From: Lasiodiplodia sp. COLG20
Taxonomy: Eukaryota; Ascomycota; Dothideomycetes; Botryosphaeriales; Botryosphaeriaceae
Length of the DNA: 64,000 nt
Assembly (NCBI GenBank): GCA_009801085.1
Contig: VNWV01000002.1
Span: 2,728,001-2,792,000, forward strand
Reading direction: 5' to 3'
The first letter of the stretch is position 1. Each line of letters begins with the position of its first letter. The notes beneath the pieces were generated by a model. It was given only the letters and a program-made list of their open reading frames with translations, was not told the origin of the DNA and made no database searches. The position numbers and the translations under genes are program-made. Below are positions 33,126-43,943 of the stretch, in pieces.

Positions 33126-35467
33126 ATGCAATCCACACCGTTGTCCCGATTCCAGAACACGATTGAGTACAATCCACATGTCAGGAGACGCTTCAAGGCA
33201 TGTCGGACGTGCAGAAAGCACAAGCTGAAGTGCGAGCGCAAGAACGATTGTACCTGTCAGCGCTGCCACGACAATGGAATCCGATGCGTATATGACACCA
33301 TTGGGTCTCGTAAGAGACAGAGAGCCGGCACACGTGGTGATGTAGGCGCCAGGAGGTTTGTGGGTTGAGATGCAGGTGTCTGTGAAGCTGTCACCACTGA
33401 CAGCGTGGTAGCCCCCCAACGCAGCAAAACACAGACCAAAGCCCAACCGACCGCACGGGACCGAATACTATGCAAACGGCTACTGCGGATTCAAGCCTCC
33501 CCCCAGCTTCAGTCCCACCCCCATCGCACGGCTTCGTAACAAGCAGTGCCCCAAGTGCGGGAGGTTCTCTCGCCGAGGCAGAGACATACCGTCACACCCC
33601 AACAGCCCAGCCTTCGGAGCTCACGCCCGAGGATTTGCGAGCCCCTGTTTCTGCCATGCACAACATGAGTCACCACGGGAACTCTTTCCATCGCCGGTCC
33701 ATGACTCTCACCGATGCAGATTGCAGCGCCGATCAGCGATCAGTCCTTCGCCCGGGGCTTTTGTTTGGGAGAGAGGCTAGACAAGAAGACATGGTCTCAA
33801 AGGGCATACTGGACCAGCGACAAGCAAGAAAGCTGTTCAATACGTAAGATTTCCCATCTTCTAAGAAGAATGGAGTCATTGACGAGACCCTAGATTTATG
33901 GTCAGTGCAAGCAGCTTTCTTCCCATCTTCGATCCCATTCTTGACAGCTTTGAGACATTGCGCTCTCGTGAGCCTTTCTGTTTTGCTGTTATACTCACCC
34001 TAGCCTCTTGTATTGACGGGTCGCTGCTTCGAGACCAATGTTTGAGGGAGGTCAAGGAACTCGTCACGGCGAGCTTATTCCACCATCCAGCTTCTCTCGG
34101 AAACGTACAAGGCATGATCCTCCTGGTCGCGTACTCCGAGAGTACCTGGTTTGCCATCGGCCACGCCCTACAGATGGCCCTTGACCTCGGGCTTGACAAG
34201 GCATTGTCACACGAGCAGACGCCAGACCAGCAAGGTATTGTCACTCATTCCGAAGGCCAACGCCAGATTATCCGGAGCGAGAAAGTGTGGCTTGCGCTGT
34301 GTTTCATCGAGCGAGAAATTGCAATCGGGACAGCCAGAATGTCTCGAATTCCTACAGTTCCAGCCACTGACCTGGCACATTTCACTCATCAGTCGCAAGC
34401 TCATCCCGCCAACATGAGACTCGCGGCTCTGGTTGAGGCAGTACAGATTAGAGGTCTGACGTTCGAACAGGAAGACACTAGAACCTGACTGACGTCTTGG
34501 TAGACGACTTCTTATCCGCAATCGCCTCAGTAGAGAACCTCGAAGATAACGGCCTACACCAGCTGCAGCGCATGGATGTCAGGTTCAAGGAATGGCTACA
34601 GCACTGGGATGCGCTCCATAAAGGTGGGTAGGATCTCAGTCTCTTGCAGATCCCCTGACATGCTTATGGTTTGATCAAATGGTTGACCATCGGCAGATTG
34701 TGGCTACAGCGTATCTTCGTTCCAGAGAACCAGCCTCCAAGGCCAAAGGCGCTATGCTATGATCTTCCTCGGATGCGTGATGATCGGCAGAGTCAGTGGT
34801 AATCGACAACTTTCAGTCGCAATCAAGGACCCGAGTAGAGCTTTGTCGGAAATCGTCGACTTGGTCATGTCCATCGCAATGGACCAGTTGCGTCTCGTTT
34901 TGCAATCAGAGTCCTACAAGTGGCACCTCCCATGGGCCACGAATTATACAGTTTTATCCTTGACCTTCACGGGTAAGCCTGGGCCCTTTGATTACAGAGC
35001 TTCATTAACCTCTTGAAGGCATATTCGCACTGGAAATCTCCAGACATCGAGACGACTTAAACGCGCGAGACGTCTTTACCACTGTGGCTGGCATCTCCCA
35101 GATACTTGCCGACTATCACGACCGATTCTTCCACCAACTGATACAAGCCCGCTTGTCGCAGCACCCCGGTGCGCCGTCACATATCCAGCTGGAACAGACT
35201 AATTTCGGTTACGAAGACCAGCTTGACAGAGAGCCGGCCCACCACGGCTCCGTCAACCCAGCTGCGTCAGATGCCCCTTTTCAGCTACCAGTCGACACCA
35301 TGAGAGATCCTTTAGCAGCGGCAGGTATGGGGTACGATGGTGTCTATCGCCAAAATACTCTGAACGAACTTCTGGAGGCCCCTGACTGGATGATGAATCC
35401 CTCATCAATGCTGGTGTTCGATCTAAACAGTTGGCAGAACAATGATGCTTTCGAATCCAATTGCTAG
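33126..35467 (+). CDS. Zn2Cys6 transcription factor, candidate cluster regulator
   Basis: Exons 33126-33309, 33435-33843, 33894-34453, 34504-34623, 34697-34972 and 35019-35467 join in phase to 665 residues. The zinc cluster is at residues 26-54: CRTCRKHKLKC, then seven residues, then CQRCHDNGIRC (CX2CX6C-X7-CX2CX6C). After a Pro/Ser-rich linker comes the fungal regulator middle region: KGILDQRQARKLFNTFM, FLPIFDPILDSFETLR, PFCFAVILTLASC and WFAIGHALQMALDLGLDKAL. The in-frame start could lie further upstream, since the frame is open from 33042 without another ATG. Intron 1 (GTAAGA, 33310-33434) is the least certain join. It is placed at the edge of a catabolic gene set with CGG-N2-CCG palindromes. 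Control of that set is inference. Confidence 0.88.
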
Positions 35468-35711
35468 GACACATGAAGAATGCGCTGTAGGAATGAATAC
35501 TGTTAGTACGATTCAGGTTGCCCCAGCCCTTGGATACCAGTACAATGAACACAAAATTCCTTTCGACTCCATTGCCTGCTCTACTGTGCAGTCAACTTAC
35601 CGTTGTCACCACAATCCATACCCAACATGCCAAACTAAACTCATTCAGTTTTTACAATACCACCTCTTGCATAGAACGCTTTATTCAGCCTCGAATGTCT
35701 TATGTTGCCTA

Positions 35712-36727
35712 TCATCCGAACAGATTCTTTTTGACTCCTGCATGACCACAGTCGCGCAGGTAGAAAAGAGCCCCTCCTTCTTCTCCGTTCCAGGGCGGAT
35801 ATACGCCGTCTATCAACGCACTTGTCACCACCATGTCCCGGAGATCAGGACCAACCCAAGCGCTATGGGTTACCCTAGATGCATTAATGTCCCAACTCCG
35901 AAGAAACTTCCCGTTCGCACTGTACTTGATGACAGCGCCGCCCTCCCATATGAAAGCGTAGAGGTTGCCGTCACTATCTGTAAGGAGGCCATCGACTTCT
36001 CCGCTGGCGCCCTCACGGGTCACAAGTGCTCTTCGATTGGACATCTCGCCTGCTATGACGTCGAAGTCATAGGCCCAGATGCACTAACGACGTCAATGTG
36101 ATATTCTTTGCGGTAGCACCTGCAAACACTCACATTTTTGTACGAATCGACAAAGTATAGCAGTTTGTTGTCTGGAGACCAGCATAGTCCGTTGCCAGCA
36201 ACGATGCCACCTTTTTGCATGACTGTCAGGCTGCCATCGGGATCGTATCGATAGATACATCCCGTGGCCTGGTATTGTCCTGCTTCCGGAGATGATCTGG
36301 GAATGGACCTCGCGGCGAACCAGTGGGCATGTCCGAGGGTATGGGGGAAGCTGACCTCTCACTCTCCAATCCGGTCGATGCTTCCGACCCACAATCTGCC
36401 AGCACTATCGATCCCGGCATCATTCAAACGTGAGGCTGTGGTATCTGCGAATATCTGCTTCTGAACTGACCACTCTCCCTCCTCTGAGACTCTTACGATC
36501 GAAGAGAACGAACAGATCAAGTACCCTCCGTTGCGATGGAAGCTCAGGAAGGTGATGTGCTCAGGGCAAAGGATTGTACGCCGCTTGAAGCTGCCGCTCA
36601 ATTTGAGAATGTTGATTGCCTGACCGAGGACGTCCACGTAATGTAAAGTGTTATCCGTCTCACGGTACAGAGGCGACTCGCCCAACTGGATGTGAGATGG
36701 TACGAAGGCCCGGATCCGTTCGTTCAT
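35712..36727 (-). CDS. SMP-30/gluconolactonase-family lactonase
   Basis: Exons 36727-36363, 36296-36134 and 36083-35712 join in phase to 299 residues, the usual length of the family. It is a six-bladed beta-propeller that hydrolyses sugar lactones with a bound divalent metal. Likely metal ligands are visible: the Glu of QLGESPLYRETDN near the start, the Asn of SRLNDAGIDSAGRLWVG, and the Asn/Asp of NGLCWSPDNKLLYFVDSYKN. The last exon begins IWAYDFDV and then GEMSNRRALV, a strand conserved in fungal members. It shares a 354 bp divergent promoter with the dehydrogenase gene. In the proposed cluster it would open the lactone made by one of the oxidoreductases. The substrate is unproven. Confidence 0.92.
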
Positions 36728-37081
36728 GGCTGCGAGATGGCCGACTTTCGCATTGGCAGGGAACAACGAGCCTTCTGACCCGCGGAGTAGTGCAATGTAT
36801 GGAAGTAGTTGAAGATGATTTCAGTTGTGGCAGCTGGTCCACTCGGCGCCGAACGCAAACGATGCCCCGGATCCGAGAGGCGTACCCCTCTCAACATCGG
36901 GGGATCGGAAAACTGGAACCTGAATGCGGAGTTCGGACGACAATACCGACAAGGATACAACAATCGAGGAGCACATATATATCAGATCAACTAAAGCTTT
37001 ATTTGAGAGACCATTGGCTTCAATCAAACCATCACCACCAGCTTTATCACTGGCAACTTCTCCATCGTTTCATGAACAGCC
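36728..37081. other. Divergent promoter, lactonase / dehydrogenase
   Basis: This is a 354 bp bidirectional promoter with one TCGGCGCCGA palindrome at 36843-36852. No other feature is supported. Confidence 0.6.
36843..36852. promoter_or_regulatory. Candidate zinc-cluster operator TCGGCGCCGA, site 3
   Basis: This is a perfect palindrome 116 bp upstream of the lactonase ATG and 230 bp upstream of the dehydrogenase ATG. It is identical to sites 1, 2 and 5. Confidence 0.6.
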
Positions 37082-38451
37082 ATGTCGATCAACAAACCCT
37101 TGCCTCGCGTGAGCGTCTGTGGACTGGGTGCCATGGGTATCGGGTTCTGCAGAAATCTCATTAAGAAGGGCTTCACAGTCTCGGGATACGACATCGTTCC
37201 TCAGCTCGTTGACAGATTTGTGCAAAGTGGCGGAACTGCGACTTCGAGCCCCAAGGAAGCCGCTCGGGATGCCGAAGTGTTCCTTGTCATCGTCATCAAC
37301 AGCGCTCAAGTCACATCTGCGCTATTCCAAGAGGAGACAGGAGCGGTCCATGGATTGCCCAAGAACGCAGCCATCATCATCTCCTCCACAGTTCCAGGAG
37401 CGTACTGCCAGGAAGTCAGGAGGCGACTTGATACTGAATTCGGGCGCCCGGATATTCTCTTGCTCGACTGCCCCGTGTCTGGCGGCGCCTCTGGAGCCGC
37501 CAATGGCACCCTTACGGTTTTCGCCTGTGGCACCGACGACGGAATGACACTCGCTGATCCTGTACTCCGAGCCATTGGCTCGAAGATCTACAGAATCCAA
37601 AAGAGCGACTCATCTAACGGTGAGACCGGATCTGGGGCAAACGGCAAAGTGTGTCATCAGGTTATTCCAGAGATCGCCATTGCTCTGGTTGCCGAAGTCA
37701 TGGCTCTCGCGGCACGAGCAGGGTTGAACACTCAGCAAGTGTATGATCACCTCCAGTCTGGCGAAGGCGCGAGCTGGATCATGGAGAACCGCATCCCGCA
37801 TGCGCTCGAAGGCGACGAGACTGTCTACTCTGCCATGACCAACAGTCAAAAGGACTCCTCCATTATCGTGAGAACTGCTGGAGAGAAGTCTTTCCCTGTT
37901 CCGCTCGTTGCGGCGGCTGAACAGGTCTACCAAACCACCGTCTATCTCGGCTGGGGAGGTATGGACGATGCTGCTCTTTGGCGTCTTTTCCTTCCTGGAC
38001 GCCCTGGAGACGCCATCCATCAGCAGACAAAGGTCAAGACTGATGCAGCACATGCCGCCATTGGTCTCCAGGAAATTGAAGACATCATGGTCGGAGTGCA
38101 TTTGGCTGCGACTGCCGAGTCTCGGGGATTCACCGAAGCCGTCGGATTGAATGCCGATCAAATGTTCGATATTATCTGCGGAGCTGCTGGCTGGAACGTG
38201 CAATTCGAGCATTATGCGCCTAAGATGAAGCAAGGGCCCTGGCACCTGCGACAGATTGAAGAATCCAAGCAAATCGGCATTAAGCTGGTAAGTAATACGA
38301 GAACCGGTAGAGTGTCGTGCAGTCAGGCTTACACACCTCTCAGGCCAAGGCAGTTGCAAAGGCCAGCAGTATCGGTGCTCCGTTACCTATTTCTTCAGCC
38401 GCCGTTCAATTTTTTGAGTTACAGGTCGGTCCTCTCTCGGAAGGGAAGTAA
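37082..38451 (+). CDS. L-threonate / 3-hydroxyisobutyrate dehydrogenase-like enzyme with doubled C-terminal domain
   Basis: Exons 37082-38287 and 38344-38451 give 437 residues. The N-terminus is a Rossmann domain, SVCGLGAMGIGFCRNLIKKG, followed by GYDIVPQLVDRF. DCPVSGGASGAANGTLTVFA is the substrate-binding DXPVSGG block of beta-hydroxyacid dehydrogenases. Two all-helical C-terminal domains follow in tandem, each with an alpha-helix of the form EIAIALVAEVMALAARAGLN or IMVGVHLAATAESRGF. Single-domain family members have about 300 residues. The second copy contains FEHYAPKMKQGPWHLRQIE and ends shortly after ASSIGAPLPISSAAVQFFE. The enzyme would oxidise a beta-hydroxy acid, for example a tetronate, with NAD. 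In the plant and fungal KBAII fusion such a dehydrogenase is linked to a DUF1537 kinase and a class II aldolase; here the aldolase is a separate neighbour. Confidence 0.88.
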
Positions 38452-38603
38452 GACATTCATTGGCGGAGGGGAAATTTCTACCCAGTAACACTCATTTAAA
38501 GCAGATGAGATTGGCCCGCGGACGTCCTCTTATTGGAACATTTACGCACGAACAAAAGACTCCATATCAGACATAGCATTCAAATGCTCATCCAAATTCC
38601 ATT

Positions 38604-39566
38604 TTAAGCAGCCTTGGGCTTGTCTATCTGAAAGAATGTTTTGACTGTGTTGAAATATCCTTCATACTCCACTTCATACGACTCGTCATCCCCCAACAGA
38701 TCATAATGATAATGACCGCCTTCATCCTTTTCGTTGGAGAAGCAGTGTGTGTGTTCCAACCTAACACCTATCTGTTCAGGATCCGCGGAGTGGAAGATTG
38801 CAAGGCAGACCATAGGCCCACCAAAGTTATGGTATGACAGCCACCCATCAAGGGCTGCCTGATCCTTGAAAGGCAATTCATGCTCGGGCGGAAATGGGGG
38901 CATGACGTGAGATCGTGCTTTGCCCCTCTTCATAATGAAGACGCCTCCGAGGGACACTTGCCGGTTCTCTCCGTACGCTTTTCTGAGTGCGTAGCGTATG
39001 AAGTCCGTGAAGCTGGCAACATGTCCTTCTCGACGCTGAGCGGTAACCTTCACAACCGGGCCAGGAAGTCCAAGAGACCCATACATGTTCATCATGAGGG
39101 CGCACTCAGTGCTTCCGGATACTGGGCAGCGCACTTCTGGCTCGTGGCCGGACTCGCATGTGAGTCTGGCAGACCGAGTGAGGTTGTTCATCTTGTCGAA
39201 TCCGCCCTGCCAGCTCATATGTGGTGCGAGCTCCGACGGCATGCCGTGCACGAGAGCTGGGCCAGCTCCAGCCCCAAGGATGGCGCCGTGGTCGGGAGAC
39301 ATTCCCATCAGCTTCGCGCAGTCTACGAGCGAATACTGTTTTTCCGGGCGCGGTTGCGGGAACAGGTTTGCTTGGCCTCCAATGTCCGCCGCCGTCTCGG
39401 ATCCAGTAAGGCCCTCAAATGCAAGATTGAACGGTGCATTGCGGAGGTCGGGGCAATCCACGACAATCGCTGAAGAAATGGCGTAGTTGAAAGGGAGTTC
39501 CAAAGCGAGGACCTTGGCGATTTCTTCAAGTGAAGGGGGCGAGAGTGGGTGTCGCGTGACTTCCAT
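38604..39566 (-). CDS. DUF1907 (C11orf54-like) zinc ester hydrolase
   Basis: This is a single exon of 320 residues, the full length for the family. The N-terminal part is HPLSPPSLEEIAKVLALELP. NAPFNLAFEGLTGSETAADI, GAILGAGAGPA and VSGSTECALMMNMYGSLGLP follow. The metal-binding signature is near the C-terminus: HTHCFSNEKDEGGHYHYDL. In the human homologue C11orf54 a HXHX8-10H-type arrangement binds zinc and the protein has ester hydrolase activity. The physiological substrate is unknown. It sits inside the sugar-acid cluster, tail to tail with the dehydrogenase (152 bp between stops) and divergent from the SDR gene, so co-regulation is plausible. Fungal members are not commonly described in such clusters. 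Confidence 0.9.
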   Translation of the reverse strand: MEVTRHPLSPPSLEEIAKVLALELPFNYAISSAIVVDCPDLRNAPFNLAFEGLTGSETAADIGGQANLFPQPRPEKQYSLVDCAKLMGMSPDHGAILGAGAGPALVHGMPSELAPHMSWQGGFDKMNNLTRSARLTCESGHEPEVRCPVSGSTECALMMNMYGSLGLPGPVVKVTAQRREGHVASFTDFIRYALRKAYGENRQVSLGGVFIMKRGKARSHVMPPFPPEHELPFKDQAALDGWLSYHNFGGPMVCLAIFHSADPEQIGVRLEHTHCFSNEKDEGGHYHYDLLGDDESYEVEYEGYFNTVKTFFQIDKPKAA

Positions 39567-39812
39567 GTTGAGCCGTGAGGAACAGTGGCAGGCGATGAGA
39601 GTGGTGTATGCGTATTCTAAAGACCAGCGTTTAGATCGAGCTTACTCTTTAGACCCAATTGATTGCTCCTTCTAAGGGCCTACACGATGAGCTACGTTTT
39701 ATGAGGAACAAGCTACGCTAAATCACCTCTGGATTTCCCAATCAGGCCAACTACTTGGCGGTGCTGAAAATCCTGAAACAGTTGCCCTTTGCGAAGACTC
39801 CAATAATTCAAA

Positions 39813-40954
39813 ATGACGTGGCTTGGTAAAGCTATCTCCGTTGCTCGTTTGCTCCACTTCAAAGTCCCTCTCCGAGCCGGCTCAATTCTCCCGACTCGGA
39901 GCCTTCACTCGGCACCGAGTTTCCTTTTTAGGCAATTCCCGAAGGCGGATCAAGTAGACGGGTCTGGCGAAATTCCACAGCGGAAGGATCGGCCATGCAT
40001 TAGAAAAGAGGAAACTCACCAGCGTGGCTGATCTTGTTGATTTGTACGGATAATCCAGCACCGTCGCGCTCCCACGCAGGCAGTCATTACCACTTTCCTC
40101 CCGCACAAACCATTGTGCACTCAATTTCAACAATCCTGGCGAACAACCATGCCATCTATCCGAGCTTACGCGGTAAGACTGTGCTAGTCACAGGCGGAGC
40201 AGAGGGGATCGGTGCAGCAACAGTCGAGCTCTTTGCGCTTCAAGGCTGCCGCGTTCTCTTTCTAGACATCGCCACGGCATCAGCTCAAAAGACCATCGAT
40301 CATATTGTTTCGCTATCTGAAGCCTCTCAAAGCCGCAGCGGAAGTCTGGTTATCACGCCTACCTTTTTCCATTGCGACCTTACCAATTTAGCGCAATTGC
40401 AGGCCACCGCGAACAAGATATTGGAAGAATACGGCGTTGTCCACGTTTTGATCAACAACGCGGCGGCCGCGGGCAGCAAGGCCAGACTCGACACCCACAG
40501 CGTCACGGCCGAGTCTTGGGACTTCAACATCAATGCCAACTTGAGGCACGTTTTTTTCCTGACACAGGCTGTCCTTCCAGCAATGAGAAAATCAGGTGGA
40601 GGCAGAATTGTCAACCTCGGGTCCATCACCTGGCGCATTCCCGCTGCCGGCCAGCCTGTTTATGGTGCTTGCAAGGCCGCAATCATGGGCCTCACTCGAG
40701 TCCAGAGCAAAGAGGTTGGACCATACAACATTCGTATCAACAGCGTCATGCCGGGGGCCATCGCTACTCAGAGGCAGAAGGATGAGGTCCTGACACCTGA
40801 GTATCGGGCTGAGGTTATGCAGGCACAGAGCTTGCAGCGAGATTTGACACCCGACGAAGTGGCGAAGGTGATTGTATTTCTAGGTAGTGATGAGGCCAGC
40901 GGAGTCACTGGAAGCACATATGTCGTCGACGGTGGTTGGTGCAGTGATCCTTAA
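39813..40954 (+). CDS. Short-chain dehydrogenase/reductase (SDR)
   Basis: The core frame (from about 40080 to the stop at 40954) has no in-frame ATG before the Rossmann motif. The best model uses the ATG at 39813 (MTWL), a 254 bp intron (39826-40079, GTAAAG donor, CGCAG acceptor) and exon 40080-40954. That joins in phase to 295 residues. Domain blocks are LRGKTVLVTGGAEGIGAATV (TGXXXGXG cofactor site), NNAAAA, an active site with Ser in GSITWRIP and YGACKAAIMG (YXXXK), and NSVMPGAIAT. The end GSTYVVDGGW is typical of classical SDRs. It probably oxidises a sugar or polyol at the head of the pathway. The start is the weak point: the intron is long for this window and holds an operator-like palindrome. 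Confidence 0.8.
39909..39918. promoter_or_regulatory. Candidate operator variant TCGGCACCGA, site 4
   Basis: This differs by one base from sites 1-3 and 5 and keeps CGG-N2-CCG. It lies 342 bp upstream of the DUF1907 start and inside the proposed first intron of the SDR gene. Nearby are CTCCGAG (39870) and CTCGGAG (39895) half-sites and a CGGCTCAATT string (39878-39887) also found at 44092-44101. Confidence 0.5.
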
Positions 40955-41215
40955 CGGTTCTTTCGACGAGCGGCAGGTTTATCGAGACTGCAAATAAGCT
41001 ATATCAGGCTCATAAATTGGGTCGCATTTATGTATTTTCTTCACTTGCTTCTTCATTATTTGACAAAGGACCACGGCCTGGAGGAAGTCGAGACACCCTT
41101 CAATCAGGCCTCGTCTGCGCGCGAGGCTACAAAATATATCATGATCGATATCGGGCTGCTATACCACTCCAGATAAAGATCATGATACATGATTTTAAAG
41201 AATGAGAAACTCCTC

Positions 41216-42328
41216 TCAGCGCTCTTTCCCATCTAAACCCACATACAAATCATACCCAAAATTGACACTCGGGTCATTGAACCTCGCCTTCTGATCCATG
41301 CTTCCAATCGCTTCTAAGTCTTCATCGTCCAGAACAATCTCATCAGCTGCTGCATTCTCACGTATCTGCCATTCGATAGTGCTTTTAGGTATCACACTCC
41401 TCCCATTCTGAATACCCCAAGCCAATGCGATCTGGATAGGTGACTTGCTATGCTTTCGCGCAAGGTTATGGAGGGTTGGATGATCGATGAGTCGAGTCAT
41501 CTGTGCAACCTCCTTCGCCCACGAGACATCTCGGTAGAACGAGTTGAGGTTTCCGCATGGGCTGAACTGAGTGATGCGGATGCCTTTTTCGTTGTGCCAG
41601 TCCACAAACTCCTGCTGCTGAAGGTACGGATGGAGCTCCATTTGGTGGACAGCCGGTATCTGGGATCAAGCGATTAGCCTTGGCCTGCTACAAAGTGACA
41701 GATCTACTTACGATGGTGGTTTCTTTGAGGAGTTGCTCAAGCTCGACCTTACTGAAATTGGACACTCCAATTCCTCGCGTCTTCCCAGTAGCAAGAAGCT
41801 TCTCCATCGCCTTCCATGTGTCTATGAAGTGTATGGTCCGGTCTGGGATAAGTTTCCCATTTTGATCAAACGGAAGCAAGTCTGACCCACGCTTGAAAGA
41901 ACATGGGTAATGCATCAAGTATAGATCAACATACTCCGTGCCGAGATCTTGCAACGACTCATCCAACGCAGGCTCGACGTCTTCAGGGTGATGGGCATTG
42001 CACCACAGCTTCGTGGTTAAAAAGATCTGGTCTCTTGGTATTCCACTGCGCCTGATCCCATTGCCGACCTGCTTTTCTGTTCCGTAACTATAGGCCAATC
42101 TGGTCAGCAGCGGCAAAAGGATCAAGGGGTTGGTAGGAAGAAGACACACATGTGGGCTGTATCGATATGCCTGTAGCCGCAATTTAAGGCAGTGCACACC
42201 GAGTGCTCTTGTTCGTCGGGGTCTTGAAATGTCCCTAAGCCGACAGCGGGCATACGTTGTCCAGTGTTGAGTAAGATCGTCTTTCCATTACGGGGAACGG
42301 TATTGGGTGTTTCTGGCTTTTGAGACAT
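41216..42328 (-). CDS. Aldo-keto reductase
   Basis: Exons 42328-42150, 42087-41712 and 41659-41216 join in phase to 332 residues. The catalytic tetrad is visible: Asp and Tyr in RHIDTAHIYGTE (spanning intron 1), Lys in IFLTTKLWC and His in DLYLMHYPCSF. GIGVSNFSKVELEQLL and VIPKSTIEWQIRENAAADEI give the NADP(H)-binding end. A family-typical QMTRLIDHPTLHNLARKHSK precedes SPIQIALAWGIQ. It would reduce an aldehyde or keto group of a sugar-type substrate, or work in reverse. It lies between the SDR gene (convergent) and the aldolase gene (same strand, 609 bp upstream). Confidence 0.93.
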
Positions 42329-42937
42329 TGATGTTCTTGCTCTGGGGCAAGTTTGATGGAGCAGCGAGTAACTGCTGTCAGAATCGAGCACGATTTAAAT
42401 AACTTAGGTTTGTTAATGTAAGAACAATGCAACGACGTTAGAAAGCGGGGTAGGCGCAAACAAGATTGACAATCCGGGTTATCATAGGCCGAACCGCTAT
42501 CTCTGAAACGTTGCTGCCTAAGCTAACCAAGTACGTAGACACCCTCCTGTTCGCCCGCATGACTGGTCGCAATTTTGTAGGAGGTGGTGCAACAGCTTGA
42601 ATGAGAAGTAAGGTAGCCAGAGCGTTGACTTTCGGATTCTCGAACGGAAAATCTCAGAAATCGGAGCGTGTCTTAAGTCAAGTATTGTTCAGCGTCGATT
42701 TTCACAGCAGATGCTCCGAGACAGCATGGTGGACTCCAACACTGCTCCGATTGGACAATAGCATACCAAAGGAAATGTGGCTCAATCCCGTTCGACATAG
42801 AGCTTAACCCTGCCTGGATATTCAACTTGGCACATTGTGTGTTCGACTGGCGAAGAATGCACAGTCCAGATATCAATCGACGACAAATCCCAATTTATAC
42901 CAACTCATAACATCTATGGCCCAGTGCAGTATCGAGT
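42329..42937. other. Promoter of the aldo-keto reductase gene
   Basis: I found no full CGG-N2-CCG palindrome here. Three half-site-like TCGGAG/CTCCGA strings occur at 42661-42666, 42714-42719 and 42745-42750. No gene was recognised. Confidence 0.5.
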
Positions 42938-43943
42938 CTATGCCCTCCCACTAGACAGCACAATATCCATATACCCAGCCATTGAATCCGCAACAATATC
43001 TACACACTCCTCCATCAGTTGAGTGAAGGGGACTTTGTTGATCCTACTTTCAACGTGATCATAGTAAACGGCAAGTATGTCGCGGTTCAGGTTGATCTTG
43101 GTCACTCCAGCCGCTATGAGCTGTCGGGTAAGGGCCTCAGGGAATTTATTGACTCCGTGTAGGGCAATGAACACCCCACCTTTTGACGTTACTCGGCAGA
43201 TCTCTTCAAGGCTTCAAACAGTATGGTCAGCTTTTTTGATCCACCACGCTACCACTCTGGGCCCGACGATATAGAGAAGGCATCTATACTCACCGGTCAT
43301 GCTCTAGAACGATACCTCGGGGTCTGTATTCTCCATGGACATTACCGAAAGCCGGAGCGAGAATATCCACACCTGCATCGAGAAACTGTTGAGCTTCAGC
43401 AGCAGAAGTCATCAGGCCTGAAAGATCAACTGTATCTGCCAGCCCATCTTCGCCGCCCTCTATCCGCCCCGGCTCCGCCTCGGTGGCTTTGCCTCTGGCC
43501 CGGCAATAAGAGATGAGCTCCCGGGTTTTGGCCAGATTCTCTTCTTTCGGGAGATGCGACATGTCGATCATGATTGAGTCGAACGGGAGGTCACAAGCCT
43601 GCTTGACCAGCTTTTCATCTTGGCAGTGATCGAGGTGTACCGCTACGGGAACAGTCGCTTGCCTGGCTGCAAGTGCAGCCGCATGGACGAGAATTCCGTC
43701 CGAGAAGTTCACAGCCCACGGAAACAGCTGGATGATCAGTGGTGATCTTTGTCTTTCTGCGGCACGAACGAAGCCGAGTATATGCTCGATGTTGTAGCTA
43801 AGGGCAGAATACATTGTCAGCTGCCAGACTTGCCATGAGTATGCGCAGACATACGCAATTGATGCCACAACTCCATATTTACCATCTGCCGCTGCCCGTA
43901 GGATGACATTCGTCTTATTGCTGCTTAGTCGCGGCTGTGCCAT
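42938..43943 (-). CDS. Class II ketose-bisphosphate-type aldolase (KBAII / GatY-like)
   Basis: Exons 43943-43855, 43797-43294 and 43211-42938 join in phase to 288 residues, the normal length for class II aldolases. Zn-ligand and active-site blocks are in order: VAVHLDHCQD, DSIMIDMSHLP, TEAEPGRIEGGEDG, APAFGNVHGEY and ALHGVNKFPEAL, ending with GVTKINLNRDI. FGNVHGEY is the form I associate with the aldolase module of the dehydrogenase-DUF1537-aldolase fusion (KBAII) of plants and fungi. Here it is a free-standing protein, with the dehydrogenase module encoded about 5 kb away and no DUF1537 kinase in the window. It probably cleaves a keto-sugar acid or its phosphate to a C3 unit and an aldehyde. 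The exact substrate is unknown. Confidence 0.9.

Noticed and set aside
36083..36133. Apparent frameshift in the lactonase around IWAYDFDV
   Set aside because: An initial misreading. With the acceptor at 36084 the exon reads straight through into GEMSNRR without shift, giving the normal 299 residues.
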